From assembly GCA_034698045.1 (NCBI GenBank), contig JAQGAU010000998.1, positions 1 through 22,125 of the forward strand: 22,125 nt of DNA, in the 5' to 3' direction. The position numbers and the translations under genes were made by a program. The DNA is from Paramacrobiotus richtersi (taxonomy: Eukaryota > Tardigrada > Eutardigrada > Parachela > Macrobiotidae). Positions 18,301-22,125 of the stretch are shown here, piece after piece. Numbering within the stretch: position 1 is the stretch's first letter; every line of letters starts with the position of its first letter. The notes under the pieces are model-generated. The model saw only the letters and a list, made by a program, of their open reading frames with translations. It had not been told where the DNA came from and searched no databases.

Positions 18301-21300
18301 CAATACAAAATCTCATTCAACGCACAACAAATGAATACGAAATTTGGAATGTGTACTTTCACTTCCAAAATTTTTACACAAAATATTTTATATTTCATAA
18401 TTTATAATAGATCAAACAATTATGCTAAAAATCCAAAAAACTTCGTACTGCAAACGTTTTGCTAGATTGTAGTAACAAAGTTTATTTTAATTTCCCCATA
18501 AACAAAACGCCAAAATCTGACAAAATGTCAGCTGTCATTTCCGAGGCTGAATCACCGCCATCCGCTGTTTCATCCAACCAACCTCAAACCAACCAGTTCC
18601 TTCCTACGTGCGCGAAACCGAAACCCGAGCCGGCCTCATTAGTATTCTCTTTCGCACGGGCAGCTGACACTGCATCTTAATTTTCGCCGGGTTAAAGCAT
18701 GCATTACACAGCCAAGTGACTGTATTATAGCGTCGCTACTTGACGGTTGTTATCGGTGACAAGTTTTCGACTAAACCAATGTTGACCGTATCAATGCATC
18801 CGTGGCGACAAAGCGGCCAGTTTAACATTACCTTAAGTTGTCGTAATTGTCCGCCGGTAACTTGCTAATAACACGGGCCAATGCTTTACGACGCTCCTCC
18901 GCATCTTCGAGTCTGCGGTGAAAACAAGCAAATTTTACGGTTATCGTCCTTATTCAAAAGCATAATTTATCAGCTGTAACTTCCAGGAACTATCAGGTCA
19001 AATTTTATAATAGAATAAAATAATTATTAATGTTATTATTATAATAAGATATTATTATTATTATATTATACAATAACAGATTATTAGGATTATTATTGTC
19101 ATGGTAAAATTTCGATGATATAAAAGAACCAAAGTTCAACCCAATTCAGATTCTTTTTAGATTCAAATCATACTACGATTCGCTCAATTTTATGTCAAAT
19201 TTTAATAAAATTCTATGCCAAAAAAACTACTTTCTACTGGAAGTTCTTTCGTGTTTTGCAGAAATCAGTTCCTTAAGTAAGTTATTTCAGGCTCGAGCAA
19301 GTCAGCAATAATTTCCACCCTAATATAAAATTTAAAATGCAATTTAAATTGACTTAAATTTTTTTAAATCTAAATTCAAAATTTTAAATTATTGCCAACT
19401 TTTAAATTTAATCCCTATAAGATTATTTACCTGATGGCATTCATCCAGTCGGCATACAGTGCTTTACACGTCAGGGGTTCGGGGAGTTCTCGCAGGTAGG
19501 ACTTGAGGGTACTGGCCACATTATGGTGATCGGCTTCGTTGCTCACGGTGGACGCTAGCGGACTATCGTTGCCCAACTGTGCATCGAAGATGGCTTTCAT
19601 CATTCGGACTTTCGTCGTACTGCCGGCCACGCGGAACAGTCCCTATCGACGCCAAAACACAATCAGATTTACATCGATACATGCAGTAAAAAAACGATCT
19701 CAGGTACTGCATGAATGAATTACCGGCGACAAACTGGCCATAAATTATTTTTATTTAAACTTACAAACAAACAGATTAAAATCAATCAAAAATATTTAAC
19801 AAATTACAGCTGAAAATATTATATTTAAAAACTGAATTATTATATTTAACAAATTAAAGCTGAAAATATTATATTTAAAAACTTAATTATTATATTTAAC
19901 AAATTAAGGTTGAAAATATTATAATTAAAAACTTAATTATTATATTTAATAATTTAAGGCCGAAAAAAATTTGATTAATTCACTGAAATTAAAAGAAAAT
20001 CAGCACCATAAAAAAAATTCTGCAGATAAAACTCTGCACCAATAATAGTCAGACTATTGCTTTACAGTCTCGCCTTCCGAGTCAAAACATCCTATACCGG
20101 GAAAGATCAACCAATGACATTCCGGACAAATAGTCCTTGAAGACATTCCACAACCTCAGTTTAGCCTATCATCGCGAGAATCCGCCGAGCACATTTTCTA
20201 TATTTAGCGTTCTCCAACCGCATCTCGTATATCTCAATCAAATCAGCTACAAAAATTATTAAATGCCGCCGAGAAACAGCTTGTTCAAGTGAGCCGACCC
20301 ATTAACCTTCCCGCCTGCATCGAAATCCTCCAATTCAACGCGCTCGTAAGTAACCCATAACAAGAAAGATCTCACCATTCCCACGATAAAAAAAAACTTG
20401 ATGCAAGAAAACTAAACTCATCAAAACGTCGCAGAATTGATTAAAACTCTATTATCAAATAAATGTAAAAAACGATACTTTATAATGAATAATCTCTAAT
20501 AAATAAACTATAATTTCATAATCATAAAATACAGTTAAATTCTCACAATAACGATGAAACCAGCATCCAGGACGCATAGTTCACTCACAATCCACATTAG
20601 TTTTACTTTGCAAATTCAGTTTTGTTTACTTAATGTTTCCTCAGTTTGTTACATCTATAATTGTACATATAAGTACCTAAATTTATTTTTAAATTAAATT
20701 TTATTATAATACTTATAAATAATACCTATATATAAAGTAAATATTGTAAGATTACTACCTATTTATTTTATACAGAAATTAATATTTAGATAAATATTGT
20801 ATATTTACCTAAATAAAACTAAAACAATTAACGACATTAATGAACGTGAAGTTCGGGAAAATCCGCATAAATCACACAAAATCAGTATTTTCTCTTGACA
20901 CCAACCTCTTCATTCAAGGAATTCTGGTATAAAAACACGGCGCAAAATTCCAGCACGAGCGCAATCTTCCTGCGCGTCCGGCGTAGATCATCGCACAATG
21001 GTGCCCCAAATAGCGGTCGTGCGGTGCTTTCTATAACAGCAACAACACAACGTAACAATGGACCCACACACGCTCTAACGACTAGCGCCAAATCAACCAA
21101 CCGTGAATCGTCTGCATTTCCGGTTGTAATGACTCAAATATCCGCAGTGCTTGCCGATGGTAATCGGTTTTCAGTTGGATGTGCTGCGCGTGCACAACAA
21201 GCCCATGATTGTAATAGTGGATGAGGGGGATATGAATGCAAAGTGCCTACCTTCATCAGGATGTCCGATACTTCGCCTTCACGGGACATCATAGCGAAGA

Positions 21301-22125
21301 TTTCCGTTGATAGGGCGTCCTGCGTGTTCACAAGACAATGCAGTCAGACGGATGGACGCACAAAATAAAATATCACAATTTTTCAGCCTTTTATTTTCAT
21401 CAACATCAAATCCTGATACTGTATAATCCCCAAAGAAATACAATAAATCTTATGAAAATATCGAAGACATTTTCAAAACTGCGCTTCACAGCTGATTATC
21501 AATTAAAGGTATCTTCGCTTTCTAGGAACGAAAAAATATCATCTGATATAATAATTTATATTTATTTAATAATAATTAATAATTTGATTTATTGCCATTC
21601 CTTACTGGTAAATATACTGTAAAAGTGCATGATTTTCTCTGCAATTTGTGAAATTACTTCATTCGTTTTAGTGCCTTTCGGAATCAAAAATACCCAAAAA
21701 ACACAAAGATTTATCGGATATCATTCATGGGAGAATTACAGTAACGTTAGGTACTTTTTATTCTTTTAAAATTTAATATTTTATAGCAGCTCTGCATTTC
21801 AGTGTTCGATACAGCTAAATTAAAAAATTCATGTACATTATACAATGTTCAGTGAACAAAAAAACTCACTCTCCAGTGATCAGCTTGTTTGGTAATCTCA
21901 TCGAGCTCATCCTTCATTTGCTGTATTTTCGCCGTACTGGTGTCCGTCGGGACAGCCGACTGGCGTGTGGCACTGGTGTATCTATCCGGCAAACAACACA
22001 CCATCGTTTCTCCCTTTCGCAACACACACAACACATCTTTCTTTCCGTCGTCTGCTTACTTGCGCCGTGCCGCATCCATTTCCTCGCATTTATTCTTGAG
22101 CTCCTTTTTTCGGCTGGCAATCTTT
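15322..22125 (-). CDS. RICH/nadrin-type BAR-RhoGAP protein, 3' part (12 exons)
   Basis: Exons, 5' to 3': 22125-22060 (partial), 21981-21870, 21319-21251, 21183-21102, 21030-20906, 19642-19431, 18912-18832, 17659-17543, 17121-17036, 16974-16848, 16435-15979, 15633-15322. All introns are GT-AG and the phases agree throughout, giving 614 residues here; the BAR start lies outside. Order: end of the BAR domain (1-110), linker RPLFGAPL, RhoGAP domain (about 120-315) with arginine finger R155 in GLFRVAG, LKSYLRELPEPL (K198, R202) and KMTPSNLAIV (N271), then a Ser/Pro-rich tail with an SH3 ligand PPLPPKR and the PDZ-type end ESSYL. Relatives (ARHGAP17, ARHGAP44, SH3BP1) stimulate GTP hydrolysis on Rac/Cdc42 at curved membranes and junctions. 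Human relatives end ESTAL, so the PDZ ligand is conserved. The 9 of exon 17121-17036 could end three bases earlier. Confidence 0.94.
16490..16762. repeat. Intronic tandem duplication, period 165
   Basis: TCTTTTAAATGACTAATAAA at 16501 recurs as TCTTTTAAACGACTAATAAA at 16666. It is followed in both copies by GCGAC/ACGAC, TGTTTACTAATA and CATTTATTTTTAA / AATTTATTTTTAA, and both end at TTAACCGATAAT. AT-rich, inside the 16436-16847 intron. Confidence 0.8.
17368..17540. repeat. T/A low-complexity tract
   Basis: Runs of TTTTATT, TTATTATTA and ATTTTATTTAA in the intron just past the exon ending at 17543. The plus-strand open frame across it is compositional (phenylalanine, isoleucine, leucine, tyrosine only) and not a gene. 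Confidence 0.85.
17836..18217. repeat. Intronic tandem duplication, period 191
   Basis: CAAAATAATAAGGATCTC occurs at 17836 and at 18027, and similarity continues through CTTCAGACAATTCTAAAAAT, CTACTAATTACT-AATAATC and TATTACCAAATAAA. The first copy is richer in GC and the second has drifted towards A and T. Confidence 0.85.
18525..18680 (+). other. Possible antisense coding segment, uncertain
   Basis: An open frame of 51 codons from CAAAATGTC, in a GC-richer patch inside the RhoGAP intron 17660-18831. Its product is rich in Ser, Pro, Gln and Ala (MSAVISEAESPPSAVSS at the start), as many protein N-termini are. There is no signal peptide, no domain and no clear splice donor. It may be a nested gene, a remnant or chance. 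Confidence 0.2.
18990..19430. other. RhoGAP intron with AT-rich core
   Basis: Intron 18913-19430. It holds ATTATTATAATA-type low complexity at 19015-19085 and otherwise featureless AT-rich DNA. I see no gene or RNA in it. Confidence 0.6.
19790..19970. repeat. Tandem repeat, 50-base unit, about 3.5 copies
   Basis: AAATTACAGC 19801, AAATTAAAGC 19851, AAATTAAGGT 19901 and AATTTAAGGC 19951 mark exactly 50-base spacing, each followed by TGAAAATATTATATTTAAAAACT. Inside the RhoGAP intron 19643-20905. Confidence 0.9.
20041..20362. other. GC-richer island in a RhoGAP intron, possible exon relic
   Basis: This patch stands out from very AT-rich flanks. The plus strand has one frame, open except for a single stop, across about 90 codons. 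It includes an acceptor-like TTTTCTATATTTAG and a donor-like CTC/GTAAGT, and its product contains LLNAAEKQLVQVSRPINLP. The minus strand also has short plausible pieces (for example LIEIYEMRLENAKYRKCARR). It is not part of the RhoGAP protein, whose exons join without it. Family unknown. Confidence 0.25.
20400..20900. other. AT-rich intron remainder
   Basis: This part of intron 19643-20905 is dominated by A and T, with no repeat of clear period, no open frame and no RNA that I can recognise. Confidence 0.6.
21320..21869 (-). other. RhoGAP intron between BAR exons
   Basis: A 550-base GT-AG intron (AGA/GTGAGT ... AACACGCAG/GAC). AT-rich, with no nested gene I can support. Confidence 0.7.

Noticed and set aside
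20277-20345. Plus-strand peptide VSRPINLPACIEILQFNAL, similar in look to the start of a RhoGAP domain, suggesting an inverted exon
   Set aside because: The true exon for that part is at 20906-21030 on the minus strand and joins in phase to the next one, so none is missing.
1-22125. Search for tRNA genes, CRISPR arrays and bacterial operons
   Set aside because: No B-box with a matching A-box or cloverleaf was seen. Splice sites and gene structure are eukaryotic.

Overview
The window is nuclear DNA of an animal. Its genes are split by GT-AG introns of about 60 bases up to more than 1 kb, intergenic and intronic DNA is AT-rich, and the clearest gene is a metazoan-type BAR plus RhoGAP protein of the RICH/nadrin family. 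A protein kinase fused to kelch-like repeats and small secreted cysteine-rich proteins suggest an invertebrate. I favour an ecdysozoan, perhaps a tardigrade, but the window alone does not prove it.

Layout. Bases 1-4200 hold no gene I can support: only AT-rich spacer, an array of 90-base repeats (2990-3704) and small hairpin repeats. From 4231 to 13762 lie three minus-strand paralogues for a secreted protein with ten cysteines (4231-4566, 7023-7322, 13463-13762). The second and third share a TATA box, a 100-base leader intron and a poly(A) signal. Their promoters are preceded by three tandem copies of a 93-base unit that contains the TATA region. A plus-strand kinase-kelch gene (10781-13128) sits between the second and third copies and converges on the third. 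From 22125 down to 15322, on the minus strand, are the last twelve exons of the RICH-type RhoGAP gene; its 5' part lies beyond the window.

The main structural event is a direct duplication of about 3 kb. Block A (about 6725-9847) and block B (about 13165-16065) each carry a ten-cysteine gene, its promoter, noncoding DNA and the 3' end of the RhoGAP gene. In block B the RhoGAP part is the real gene end. In block A it is a cut-off pseudogene with a one-base deletion and an in-frame stop. An older, shorter match (3980-4112 with 6283-6421) ties the first ten-cysteine gene to the same history.

The most interesting points are the undescribed ten-cysteine family with its repeated promoter unit, the kinase-kelch fusion with DLD in place of DFG, a GC-AG intron and a single frame break, and the uneven identity along the duplicated block.
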